Positions 8,393-16,491 of a DNA stretch of 64,000 nt are shown here, in pieces. The notes under the pieces were generated by a model. It saw only the letters and a program-made list of their open reading frames with translations. It had not been told where the DNA came from and ran no database searches. The stretch's first letter is position 1. Each line of letters starts with the position of its first letter. Both the position numbers and the translations under genes were made by a program. The stretch is taken from assembly GCA_964429485.1 (NCBI GenBank), contig CAYSBW010000002.1, forward strand, positions 44,324 to 108,323. Direction: 5' to 3'. Source of the DNA: JAPLKB01 sp964429485. Its GTDB lineage: Bacteria; Desulfobacterota; Syntrophorhabdia; Syntrophorhabdales; Syntrophorhabdaceae.

Positions 8393-9512
8393 ATGTTGGA
8401 CGATATTAAAAGTAAAATAGATACATTAGAGGAAAGAATAAACAACATAAGAGGCTATCTTTGACCTTTCTGCCTTAAATAATCAAATTAACAAACTTGA
8501 TAGAGAAATTTCCAAAGAAGGTTTCTGGGAAGACCAGGAAAAGGCTCAGAAAATATTAAAGGAAAGGTCGAAGCTTCAGGAAGAGACTGATCGATGGGGA
8601 GGACAGGAGAACGAACTTGAGGAGATACTTATACTCAGTGACATAGTTAAAGAAACTGATGACCCGAAGGATGTGGATGAGCTGCTTAGGAGAGTTCAAT
8701 TTCTTGATGATTCATTAAATAAATATGAAATTGAAAGAATGCTTGGCGATGAAAACGATAAGGAAAATGCAATAGTCTGTATAAATGCAGGTGCTGGTGG
8801 AACAGAGGCCCAGGATTGGGTTGAAATGTTGCTTAGGATGTACCTTAAATGGGCTGAGAAGGAGAAATTTGAAACAGAAATGGTTGATTTAATACAAGGA
8901 GATGAAGCAGGTGTAAAAAGTGTAACTTTTCTTGTAAGAGGTCAGTATGCCTATGGTTATTTAAAATGTGAAACGGGTATTCACAGACTGGTAAGAGTTT
9001 CTCCATTTGATGCAAATAACAGGAGACACACTTCTTTTGCGTCGGTATATGCCTATCCAGAATTGCCTGACGACATATTGGTGGATATTAATGAAGAGGA
9101 TTTAAAGATAGATACATTCAGATCAAGCGGCCCTGGAGGCCAGCATGTAAACAGAACAGAATCTGCCATAAGAATTACCCATCTTCCTACCAATATTGTT
9201 GTCCAGTGCCAGAACGAAAGATCCCAGCATAAAAACAAGGCAATAGCAATGTCAATATTGAAATCGAGACTCTATGAACTTGAAAAGAAGAAGCAGGAAG
9301 AGAAGATGGATAGTATAAACAAAGAGAAAAAGGATATTGCCTGGGGCAGTCAAATTCGGTCTTATATTTTGCATCCATACAAACTTGTAAAGGACCACAG
9401 GACTAAAATAGAAGAGCACAATGCAGATGCAGTACTTGATGGTGAAATAGAACCCTTCATCAAAGCCTGCCTTTTGTACTTGACTTTTGAACGCAAAAAG
9501 GAGGATAATTAG
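8393..9512 (+). CDS. prfB: Peptide chain release factor 2, with programmed +1 frameshift
   Basis: RF2 reads UAA and UGA stop codons and triggers peptide release. It is encoded in two frames: ATG at 8393 opens a 23-codon leader (MLDDIKSKIDTLEERINNIR GYL) ending in TGA at 8462-8464. Skipping T8462 moves translation to the frame that runs to 9512, giving 372 aa, close to the usual 365. The main frame contains the stop-recognition SPF motif (HRLVRVSPFDANNRRHTSFA) and the catalytic GGQ loop (RSSGPGGQHVNRTESAIR). A GGAGAAGG precedes the ATG. RF2 level thus controls its own synthesis. Without frameshifting, the ORF seems to start only at an internal Met (8673), which would lack domain 1. Confidence 0.96.
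8450..8465 (+). promoter_or_regulatory. RF2 autoregulatory +1 frameshift site
   Basis: AGAGGC TAT CTT TGA C: the slippery CUU (8459-8461), the in-frame UGA (8462-8464) followed by C, which is a weak termination context, and an AGAGG Shine-Dalgarno-like stimulator a few nt upstream. It matches the canonical bacterial prfB element except for a one-base change in the stimulator (AGAGGC instead of AGGGGG). Confidence 0.93.
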
Positions 9513-9518
9513 AACAAT

Positions 9519-9752
9519 ATGGAACTGTTGGACGAAAATAAATTAAATGAACTTGAAGCAAAAATAGAGAAACTTGTAATAAGTTTCAAGGCAATGAAAG
9601 AAGAAAAAGATAAGCTTATGCACAGGATTCAGGTTTTGGAAGAGCAGAATATGGAGCTTGAAGAAGAAACTGAGATTTCAAAGAGCGAAAAGGAAATGAT
9701 TGCCAATAAAATTTCGAAGATCCTCGAAAAAATAGACAATGCTGAGGTTTGA
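9519..9752 (+). CDS. ZapB-like coiled-coil cell-division protein
   Basis: 77 aa, almost entirely heptad-repeat coiled coil (LNELEAKIEKLVISFKAMKE through NKISKILEKIDN), highly charged, with no hydrophobic segment. Size and position immediately before zapA are those of the ZapB-like proteins annotated in this type of cluster, where it would link ZapA-FtsZ to other division factors. The gene starts 6 nt after prfB and ends 8 nt before zapA, so it is probably co-transcribed. Assignment rests on length, coiled coil and neighbour; sequence identity of a coiled coil says little. Confidence 0.6.
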   Translation: MELLDENKLNELEAKIEKLVISFKAMKEEKDKLMHRIQVLEEQNMELEEETEISKSEKEMIANKISKILEKIDNAEV

Positions 9753-9760
9753 AAAGATAA

Positions 9761-10021
9761 ATGGGTAAAAAGGTTGAAGTAAAGATACTAAATCAACCAT
9801 TTACGTTTATAGGCGAGGACGAAGACAGAATAAGAAGGGTAGCACAGGAAGTTGATGAAAGGATAAATCGTATTGTTAATGATTACAAAATAGTAAACAC
9901 CATGAATGCAGTTATAATGGCAATGATGGAACTGGCAGATGATTTTTACGAGATAAGGGCACATGCTGAAAGATTCGAGGGCAGAACTCTTGGTCTTTTA
10001 AGAATGGTTGAAGAATTATGA
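9761..10021 (+). CDS. zapA: Cell division protein ZapA
   Basis: 86 aa. Begins MGKKVEVKILNQPFTFIGE DE, the beta-hairpin of ZapA, then VAQEVDERINRIVNDYK and NAVIMAMMELADDFYEIRAH, the N-terminal domain and long helix typical of the family. ZapA crosslinks FtsZ protofilaments at the division ring. Its stop codon ends 4 nt before the predicted 5' end of 6S RNA, the zapA-ssrS adjacency seen across many bacteria. Confidence 0.88.
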   Translation: MGKKVEVKILNQPFTFIGEDEDRIRRVAQEVDERINRIVNDYKIVNTMNAVIMAMMELADDFYEIRAHAERFEGRTLGLLRMVEEL

Positions 10022-10022
10022 A

Positions 10023-10203
10023 ATTCCCTGCGGTGTGCGTGATAGATGGTGTACTTTGAGCCAACACCTCTTTAATGGGAACTTCCTCTTGTTGTTGTGT
10101 GCAAGCTTGCCCTGGTGCAAGAAGCCTGATGCAACAATAAAGTGCCCACTTAAATCAGAGGTTCAAGACATACTGTTTACACGGCATTCGCGGGGATTTT
10201 TTT
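10023..10203 (+). ncRNA. ssrS: 6S RNA
   Basis: About 180 nt directly after zapA that can fold into the 6S rod. The outer stem pairs 10026-10041 (CCCTGCGGTGTGCGTG) with 10180-10195 (CACGGCATTCGCGGGG). The next stem pairs TTGAGCC (10056-10062) with GGTTCAA (10160-10166), matching the conserved strands of the E. coli molecule. TGGGAACTT (about 10077-10085) then pairs with AAGTGCCCA, and TTGTTG with CAACAA above the central bubble. The conserved GAAGCCT block (about 10121-10127) is present. A T7 run (10197-10203) right after the closing stem is a built-in terminator. 6S RNA binds the housekeeping RNA polymerase holoenzyme by mimicking an open promoter. A 65-codon ORF across it is spurious. Confidence 0.9.
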
Positions 10204-10354
10204 AGGTTAGTTGCTGAGAAAAAAGAGGTTTGAATATAAATAACTTTATGTTGCTTGGAGGTATATAAAATTTCATTTCAGCAGTAATATAAGTTAGTCT
10301 TTTCTCTCAACATACTGGCCCCTAATATTTTTACATATTTAATGAGGGGGCAAT

Positions 10355-11908
10355 TTGAATAATATTGCAATTATTATAGTTATAGCTTTATTGGCTGTTT
10401 TTGCAGGTTTTGTGCTTGCTCTTTTCATACAGAAAAAAAGAATAGGTGAGTACGAAAAAATAGGCAAAAAAATACTGGAAGATGCAAAGAAAGAGGCGGA
10501 TGTTCTCATAAGAGAGGCATCTATTCAGGCCAAAGATTTTGCAATTCAGTCAAAAAATGAGTTTGAGCAGGAAGTAAAAAGCAGAAAAATTGAACTTCAA
10601 AATATCGAAAGACGTCTTTCACAGAAAGAAGCAAATCTTGATAAAAAAATTGAATCCATAGACAAAAAAGAAGATGAGCTGTTAAGGAAGGACAAGGAAG
10701 CAAAAAACAAACATGCTCAACTTGATAGTAAGATAAAAGAATATGAAAATCTGCTCATAATCGAACGGGAAAAACTCGAAAAAATATCGGAATTGACTTC
10801 TGAAGAAGCAAAAAAAATCCTCATGGATTTAATGGAGGATGATGCTAAATACGAAGCTATTAAAATCTGCAAAAAAATAGAAGAAGATGCAAGAGAAAGA
10901 GCAGACAAAAAAGCCAAAGAAATTATAGCCCAGTCTATTCAGAGGTATGCGGGTGATTATGTGGGAGAAGATGCTGTTTCAACTGTTTCCCTACCAAATG
11001 AGGAGATGAAGGGAAGAATTATAGGCAGGGAGGGGAGGAACATCAGGGCTCTTGAAGCTGCAACAGGTGTTGATATTATAATTGATGATACGCCGGAAGC
11101 TGTTGTACTTTCATGTTTTAACCCGATAAGGCGGGAAGTTGCAAGGATTGCAATTGAAAGGCTTATAAGCGATGGCAGGATTCACCCCGCCAGAATAGAA
11201 GAAGTTGTTTCAAAAGTGGCTGAAGAGATGGAGGAAAAGATCAAAGAATCCGGTGAACAGGCTATCTTTGATTTGGGAATACACAACGTGCATCCTGAAC
11301 TTGTAAGGTTGTTGGGAAGACTTAAGTATAGAAGCAGTTATGCTCAGAATATATATCAACATTCCCTTGAAGTTGCATTTATATGTGGTATTATAGCATC
11401 GGAGTTAAGGGTTAATATTAAAGAAGCAAAGAGAGCAGGACTTCTGCACGATATAGGAAAGGCAGTGGATCATGAGGTTGAGGGTTCGCATGCTTCGCTT
11501 GGTGCGGACCTTGCGAAGAAACATGGCGAAAGTGATGCAATTGTACATGCAATTCTTGCACATCATGAGGACGTTCCGGCTTCGGGAATACTGGATGTTA
11601 TTGTTCAGGCTGCCGATGCTCTTTCCGGTGCTCGCCCGGGGGCGAGAAGGGAAATGCTGGAAACCTACATAAAAAGACTTGATGAACTTGAGCGTATTTC
11701 CAATAGCTTTACCGGTGTTGAGAAATCCTATGCAATACAGGCAGGAAGAGAAATAAGAATTATTGTAAGCAGTGAAAAAATAAATGACGATCAGATATTT
11801 TTGTTGTCAAGGGATATTGCAAAAAAGATAGAAACTGACCTTTCCTACCCCGGACAGATAAAGATTGTGGTAATCAGAGAAACGAGGGCTGTAGAATATG
11901 CAAAATGA
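10355..11908 (+). CDS. rny: Ribonuclease Y
   Basis: 517 aa endoribonuclease that initiates mRNA turnover at the membrane. Domain order is N-terminal TM helix (IAIIIVIALLAVFAGFVLAL), long coiled coil (about 30-190), KH domain (PNEEMKGRIIGREGRNIRAL) and HD domain (RAGLLHDIGKAVDHEVEGSH, metal-binding HD and downstream HAILAHHED). The start is TTG at 10355, given by GAGGGGG at 10344-10350. ymdB follows with an 11-nt overlap, the usual pairing for rny. Confidence 0.96.
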   Translation: MNNIAIIIVIALLAVFAGFVLALFIQKKRIGEYEKIGKKILEDAKKEADVLIREASIQAKDFAIQSKNEFEQEVKSRKIELQNIERRLSQKEANLDKKIESIDKKEDELLRKDKEAKNKHAQLDSKIKEYENLLIIEREKLEKISELTSEEAKKILMDLMEDDAKYEAIKICKKIEEDARERADKKAKEIIAQSIQRYAGDYVGEDAVSTVSLPNEEMKGRIIGREGRNIRALEAATGVDIIIDDTPEAVVLSCFNPIRREVARIAIERLISDGRIHPARIEEVVSKVAEEMEEKIKESGEQAIFDLGIHNVHPELVRLLGRLKYRSSYAQNIYQHSLEVAFICGIIASELRVNIKEAKRAGLLHDIGKAVDHEVEGSHASLGADLAKKHGESDAIVHAILAHHEDVPASGILDVIVQAADALSGARPGARREMLETYIKRLDELERISNSFTGVEKSYAIQAGREIRIIVSSEKINDDQIFLLSRDIAKKIETDLSYPGQIKIVVIRETRAVEYAK

Positions 11909-12674
11909 GATAAGGGTTTTATTCCTTGGAGATGTTATAGGTAAACCCGGTAGAAGAGCTGTTGAAATATTCATAAATAACGTCAATGCGGATTTTAAAA
12001 TAATAAACGGTGAGAATCTTGCGAGTGGTATAGGGATTACACCGAGAGTTGCTCTGGAGATGTTGTCATGTGGAGTTGATTTGATAACCACTGGCAACCA
12101 TGTATGGAAAAAGAAAGAAACAGCCCCTTTTCTGGCAGAAGAGCAGCGAGTTATCAGACCCCTTAATTATCCGGAGGGAACTCCTGGTATTGGATATAAG
12201 ATCATTAAAAAGAATGATAAAGAATTATGTGTTGCCAATGTTGAAGGAAGGATTTTTATGAGCCCCCTTGAATGCCCCTTCAGGGCAATGAAAGATCTTG
12301 CGGAACGTTTTGGCAATGAGGTTCCAATAATAGTTGATTTTCATGCCGAGGCAACTTCGGAAAAAGTTGCTCTTGGATGGTATCTTGATGGTAAAGTATC
12401 AGCAGTGATGGGAACCCATACCCATGTACAGACAGCCGATGAAAGGATTTTACCGGAAGGTACCGGATATATTACAGATGTTGGTATGACTGGTTCTGCT
12501 GATTCGGTAATAGGAATGGATAAAACAGCTGTTTTGAAGAGATTTATTACTATGATGCCCCATAAATATGAAGTTGGAAAAGAAAACATTGAAGTCCAGG
12601 GAGTGATTCTGACGATAGACAGTAAAACTAAGAAGTGCTTAAAAATAGAGCGTATAAAGGAAAGTATCAGATGA
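11898..12674 (+). CDS. ymdB: YmdB-family calcineurin-like metallophosphoesterase
   Basis: 258 aa. LFLGDVIGKPGRRAVEIF, NGENLASGIGIT, TTGNHVWKKKE, VDFHAEATSEKVALGWYLDG and MGTHTHVQTADERILPEGTG are the binuclear metal-binding blocks of the TIGR00282/YmdB family. Characterised members hydrolyse 2',3'-cyclic nucleotides. The gene overlaps rny by 11 nt, so the two are translationally linked, and the family is thought to act alongside RNase Y on RNA-decay products or signalling. Confidence 0.93.
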   Translation: MQNEIRVLFLGDVIGKPGRRAVEIFINNVNADFKIINGENLASGIGITPRVALEMLSCGVDLITTGNHVWKKKETAPFLAEEQRVIRPLNYPEGTPGIGYKIIKKNDKELCVANVEGRIFMSPLECPFRAMKDLAERFGNEVPIIVDFHAEATSEKVALGWYLDGKVSAVMGTHTHVQTADERILPEGTGYITDVGMTGSADSVIGMDKTAVLKRFITMMPHKYEVGKENIEVQGVILTIDSKTKKCLKIERIKESIR

Positions 12675-12732
12675 AAGATGTCAACAGTCGGCATCTCACT
12701 ACCTGCAGAACAAAAGTGGGTTCAGGTGGATT

Positions 12733-13968
12733 ATGGATATAGAACAGGATATAGAATTAATAAAACGTGGCGCTGTTGATCTGATCAGTGAAAAGGAACT
12801 GAGAGACAAACTTTTAAAAGCAAAATCTGAAAGAAGGCCTTTGAGAGTCAAACTGGGCCTTGACCCTACTGCACCGGATTTGCATCTTGGTCATACGGTT
12901 GTTCTTCAAAAATTAAAGCAATTTCAAGAACTCGGTCATACAGCAATTTTTCTGATTGGTGATTTTACCGGTATGATCGGTGATCCTACAGGAAGAATTG
13001 AATCAAGACCTACGTTAACAAAAGAAGAGCTTCTTCAGAATGCAGAGACTTATAAAGAACAGGTTTTCAAAATTCTTGATCCTGATAAAACAGAAATCAG
13101 ATTTAATAGTGAATGGATGGAAACAATGAGTGCTGCAGATATGATAAGGCTCTGCGCACAATACACAATGGCGAGAATAATGGAGAGGGAAGATTTTAAA
13201 AACAGATATACAAACAATCTTCCAATAAGCATTCATGAATTTTTATACCCGCTAGTGCAGGGTTATGACTCTGTTGCTTTAAAAGCAGATGTTGAGCTTG
13301 GTGGTCACGACCAGATCTTCAATCTTTTTGTTGGTAGAGATTTACAGAAAGCATACGGTCAGGAATCACAGGTGATAGTTACAGTACCCCTTCTTGAAGG
13401 TACTGATGGCGTAAACAAGATGAGTAAAAGCTATAGCAACTATGTTGGAATAGATGAACCTTCTGATGTTATTTTCGGGAAACTGATGTCCATATCAGAT
13501 GAGCTGATGTTGAAATATTACATTCTCTTAAGTGATATAGCCATTGAGGATTTCAAAACTTTAAACGATGGTTTAAAAACCGGAAAGGTTCATCCGAGAG
13601 ACGCAAAGGTGAATTTTGCAAAAGAAATAGTAACACGGTTTCATGGAGCAGAAGCTGCAAATAATGCTTATGAAAATTTTGAAAAGATCCACAAGGAAAA
13701 AAAGCTGCCCGATGATATTGAAACTGTGAAGTTGAAAAGAGAGGACAATTTAAAATGGATTCCCAGATTGCTTTTAGAGGCGGGAGTTGTTTTGTCAACT
13801 TCTGAAGGAAAGCGAATGATATCACAAGGCGCAGTATCATATTTTGAAATGGATGATCTGATAAAGTTAACAGGCGAAAATTTTCCCCTTGACGACAAAA
13901 AAGAAATAATTTTTAAAATAGGCAAAAGAAAATTCAGGAAAGTTGTTTTTGAAGAAAGTCAGTCTTGA
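12733..13968 (+). CDS. tyrS: Tyrosyl-tRNA synthetase
   Basis: 411 aa class I synthetase. The ATP-binding HIGH signature appears as DLHLGHTVVL, the second as VNKMSKSYSNYVG (KMSKS), with the QGYD motif (PLVQGYDSVALKADVELGG) between them; the C-terminus holds an S4-like RNA-binding segment (LSTSEGKRMISQGAVSYFEM). The arrangement is that of the longer TyrRS type without the second tRNA-binding domain of B. subtilis TyrS. AGGTGG lies just before the ATG. No T-box leader is seen in the 58 nt upstream of the gene, so it probably shares the rny-ymdB transcript. Confidence 0.95.
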   Translation: MDIEQDIELIKRGAVDLISEKELRDKLLKAKSERRPLRVKLGLDPTAPDLHLGHTVVLQKLKQFQELGHTAIFLIGDFTGMIGDPTGRIESRPTLTKEELLQNAETYKEQVFKILDPDKTEIRFNSEWMETMSAADMIRLCAQYTMARIMEREDFKNRYTNNLPISIHEFLYPLVQGYDSVALKADVELGGHDQIFNLFVGRDLQKAYGQESQVIVTVPLLEGTDGVNKMSKSYSNYVGIDEPSDVIFGKLMSISDELMLKYYILLSDIAIEDFKTLNDGLKTGKVHPRDAKVNFAKEIVTRFHGAEAANNAYENFEKIHKEKKLPDDIETVKLKREDNLKWIPRLLLEAGVVLSTSEGKRMISQGAVSYFEMDDLIKLTGENFPLDDKKEIIFKIGKRKFRKVVFEESQS

Positions 13969-14010
13969 CTTGACATGAGGCTGTATTTTATAGTTAACTA
14001 AATACTGTAA

Positions 14011-14087
14011 TCCCCGGTAGCTCAATCGGCAGTAGCGTCTGGCTGTTAACCAGTAGGTTGCAGGTTCGAGTCCTGCCCGGGGAGCCA
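14011..14087 (+). tRNA. tRNA-Asn (anticodon GTT)
   Basis: Acceptor TCCCCGG (14011-14017) pairs with CCGGGGA (14077-14083), followed by discriminator G and an encoded CCA (14085-14087). The anticodon loop is CTGTTAA (anticodon GTT), the T-arm GCAGG-TTCGAGT-CCTGC. The D-stem and the first anticodon-stem pair each have one mismatch, which is tolerable at those positions. It lies 42 nt downstream of tyrS. Confidence 0.96.
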
Positions 14088-14095
14088 AAAAAAAG

Positions 14096-14117
14096 TCCTG
14101 TAAAAATTTTTACAGGA
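14096..14117. repeat. Perfect 22-nt palindrome after tRNA-Asn
   Basis: TCCTGTAAAAA followed at once by its reverse complement. It sits 9 nt after the tRNA CCA end, between the tRNA and the stronger terminator at 14144. It could form a cruciform or hairpin; it lacks a clean T-run on its 3' side. Confidence 0.7.
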
Positions 14118-14143
14118 TTAAAAAATATAGAGCAAAGTAAAAA

Positions 14144-14177
14144 GGATCTATGGAAGGAATGCCATAGATCCTTTTTT
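14144..14177 (+). terminator. Intrinsic terminator of the tyrS/tRNA-Asn block
   Basis: GGATCTATGG (14144-14153), 8-nt loop, CCATAGATCC (14162-14171), then six T (14172-14177). The 10-bp stem is perfect. It separates the housekeeping block from the membrane-protein gene at 14285. Confidence 0.93.
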
Positions 14178-14284
14178 ATTGTTTGGATCTTTCAATATGG
14201 TATTCTATAGTACTTGACAGATGATTTATCTATTATTGTTGAACAAAAAAGATTAATTGTAGTAATGTGTAGAGATTTGAATTT

Positions 14285-16411
14285 ATGAAAAAGTTTAACT
14301 TTAAAGAGTTCTTCAGTTATCAGGGGAATTACTGTTTTTTATATGTAATTTTCTTATTTTTATATATTTCCTGGTATTTTGTTCAATGGCCAATATTTGC
14401 GGGAGATACAGATCTCTGGTACCACCTGAACGGAGGCAGATACATCCTGGAGCATGGAATTGTGCCAAAGGACAGCAGTTTTTTTTCATTTATCACACCT
14501 CCACGCGAATGGGTTGCCTACTATTGGTTTTTTCAGGTAGTAGTCTATAAAATTTATTCATTTTCAGGTTATTATGGCCTCATTTTTCTTCGAACAGTTA
14601 TATTTCTTGCAACAATAATGATTATTTATCTGATTTTGAACCGGGGTATAAAGAAAAAACCTGATTTATGTACTGTGTTGATTTTTTCATTATTTATGCT
14701 CATGCTCCTCCCAAGATTCCATTTAATCAGACCCCACATGTTTACTTATTTTTTTATAGTTTTATTCATTCTGATTATTGATTTAAAACCTAAGTATGTC
14801 ATACTTCTGCCCCTTATTGCAGTACTATGGGTGAATTTACACGGGATAGAGTATCCAGTCATGCTTTTAATCGTATTATCCTGTCTTGTTGATTTTTTTA
14901 TCAAACGTATGCGAAATAAAAAACGTATTAACAAGGAGGAACTGTGTTATGTTATTCCTTTGATTCTTTCAGTGGCTGCTGTTTTTTGTACTCCCCATGG
15001 CACTGAGCTTACCTGGGTACCTTTTATTCCTACCGGATTTGCTTCACTTTATATTAATGAGATCCAGCACATAAAAGCAGAAGAACTTCTATCATTTCAA
15101 ATTATAAAAATGGCACTTGCCTATGGGACTGTTTTTAATTTTTTGCTTTTTGTTTCATCCATCGCAGCAATAACAATTATCCTTGACAGGAAAAACAGAA
15201 GAATAGGCCACCTGCTTATGTTTGCAGGAGGCCTTGTTCTACTGATCAAAGCGAACCGTTTCCGTTATGAATGTGCTTTGCTTTCACTGCCTCTTCTGAA
15301 GGATTTTCTGGCAGTTTTCGTGAAGAATCTTGAATTTAAACAAAGAATTATCAGACCTGTTGCAATAATTATCACCATCTTTGCCATGATTATTCCTGTA
15401 CTAACTCTGAAAAATTCCTTTATCAACCTTCCTGCCTATCCTTTTTCCCATAGAAATCTTCCTGAAGGAATCTGCACTTTTCTGAAAAAAATGTCTGTGA
15501 ATGGGGGTACGGTTTTTAACCACCCCAACCATGGCGGTTATATACAATGGATGCTCTATCCTGAATACAAGATATTTATGGACATGGAGATCCCCTTTCT
15601 TTTTCTGAATGAAGATATTTTTACTGCAAATAATGCTTTTTCCAGCGATACAGGTCTTGCAAATATTATTAAAAAGTATCATCCTTCTTTTATTATTACG
15701 CCTATAGGGAATAAAGGATTCAAGAGATTGATAGCCAAATATCCGGAATACAGAGTCATATTTTTTGATGAAACAGGGATCCTTTATGTTGATAAAAAAC
15801 AGATTCCTGAAATAGCCGATCAATATGAATTAAAAGAAATTGATCCGTACAACATAACGAATATGAATATTAACTCTATTTTTTTGGAAAAAAAAGATGA
15901 AGCTCTTCTGAAGGAATTATCAGTACTTGTACAAATTTATTCCGGTTGCGGCTTTACCAATCAGCTAATGGCACACATATACCTTAAAAGAAATGATTAC
16001 AGCAGGTCAATGTTTTATACGGAAAACATAATTAAAGATTATCCCGAGAACCCGACAGGATACAAACTTAAAGGAGATGCATTAAAGGGTATGGGAAAAT
16101 ATGATGAGGCTATTTCAGAATATGAAAAAGCAATATACAGATCAGTTAACAAAGTTGAAATATACAGAGAAATAGCTTCGATAAAAATGAATCAGAAAAA
16201 ATACAAAGAGGCATTTAAAATCCTTATGATGATTACAGACCCTTTCTCAGGGACTGACTATAAGTCCATGTATGATGTCTGTTTATCGGCAATTTTGTCA
16301 GGCAACAGGAGGGATGCGGAAATTCTCTTTAAATATGCCCTTCCTCTTGTTCCTGCGGAAGACAGGGAATGGAATGAAAAATATAATAAACTTTCAGAGA
16401 TGATCAAATGA
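14285..16411 (+). CDS. Polytopic membrane protein, GT-C-like, with C-terminal TPR repeats
   Basis: 708 aa. Residues about 15-390 carry some 9-11 hydrophobic helices. The first large loop contains GDTDLWYHLNGGRYILEHG, an acidic motif in the position expected for GT-C glycosyltransferases (lipid-linked sugar donors), though I cannot name a family. Residues 390-580 are an extracytoplasmic-type domain. From about 590 on there are tetratricopeptide-like helices (NDYSRSMFYTENIIKDYPEN, GMGKYDEAISEYEKAI, KKYKEAFKILMMI). No clear Shine-Dalgarno precedes the ATG. It lies 81 nt before the hybrid kinase on the same strand and may or may not belong to that locus. Glycan transfer onto an exported protein is a reasonable guess, not shown. 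Confidence 0.6.
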   Translation: MKKFNFKEFFSYQGNYCFLYVIFLFLYISWYFVQWPIFAGDTDLWYHLNGGRYILEHGIVPKDSSFFSFITPPREWVAYYWFFQVVVYKIYSFSGYYGLIFLRTVIFLATIMIIYLILNRGIKKKPDLCTVLIFSLFMLMLLPRFHLIRPHMFTYFFIVLFILIIDLKPKYVILLPLIAVLWVNLHGIEYPVMLLIVLSCLVDFFIKRMRNKKRINKEELCYVIPLILSVAAVFCTPHGTELTWVPFIPTGFASLYINEIQHIKAEELLSFQIIKMALAYGTVFNFLLFVSSIAAITIILDRKNRRIGHLLMFAGGLVLLIKANRFRYECALLSLPLLKDFLAVFVKNLEFKQRIIRPVAIIITIFAMIIPVLTLKNSFINLPAYPFSHRNLPEGICTFLKKMSVNGGTVFNHPNHGGYIQWMLYPEYKIFMDMEIPFLFLNEDIFTANNAFSSDTGLANIIKKYHPSFIITPIGNKGFKRLIAKYPEYRVIFFDETGILYVDKKQIPEIADQYELKEIDPYNITNMNINSIFLEKKDEALLKELSVLVQIYSGCGFTNQLMAHIYLKRNDYSRSMFYTENIIKDYPENPTGYKLKGDALKGMGKYDEAISEYEKAIYRSVNKVEIYREIASIKMNQKKYKEAFKILMMITDPFSGTDYKSMYDVCLSAILSGNRRDAEILFKYALPLVPAEDREWNEKYNKLSEMIK

Positions 16412-16491
16412 AGTGTTTATAAGCGTTAATTTTACAAGCAGAAGAACCACCAATTATAAAAGCACAGGCAGGATTTTTCAGGAATATGTAA

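Noticed and set aside
8393..8464. prfB as a broken gene with a frameshift
   Set aside because: The break is the programmed CTT TGA C site of RF2, so the gene is intact.
10008..10205. 65-codon ORF after zapA
   Set aside because: It lies across the 6S RNA stems, overlaps zapA and has no ribosome site.
12675..12732. T-box leader before tyrS
   Set aside because: Only 58 nt, with no antiterminator or specifier loop visible.
14011..14117. tRNA-Asn 3' end and palindrome as a phage attachment site
   Set aside because: No integrase, no second copy of the tRNA end and no phage genes are nearby.
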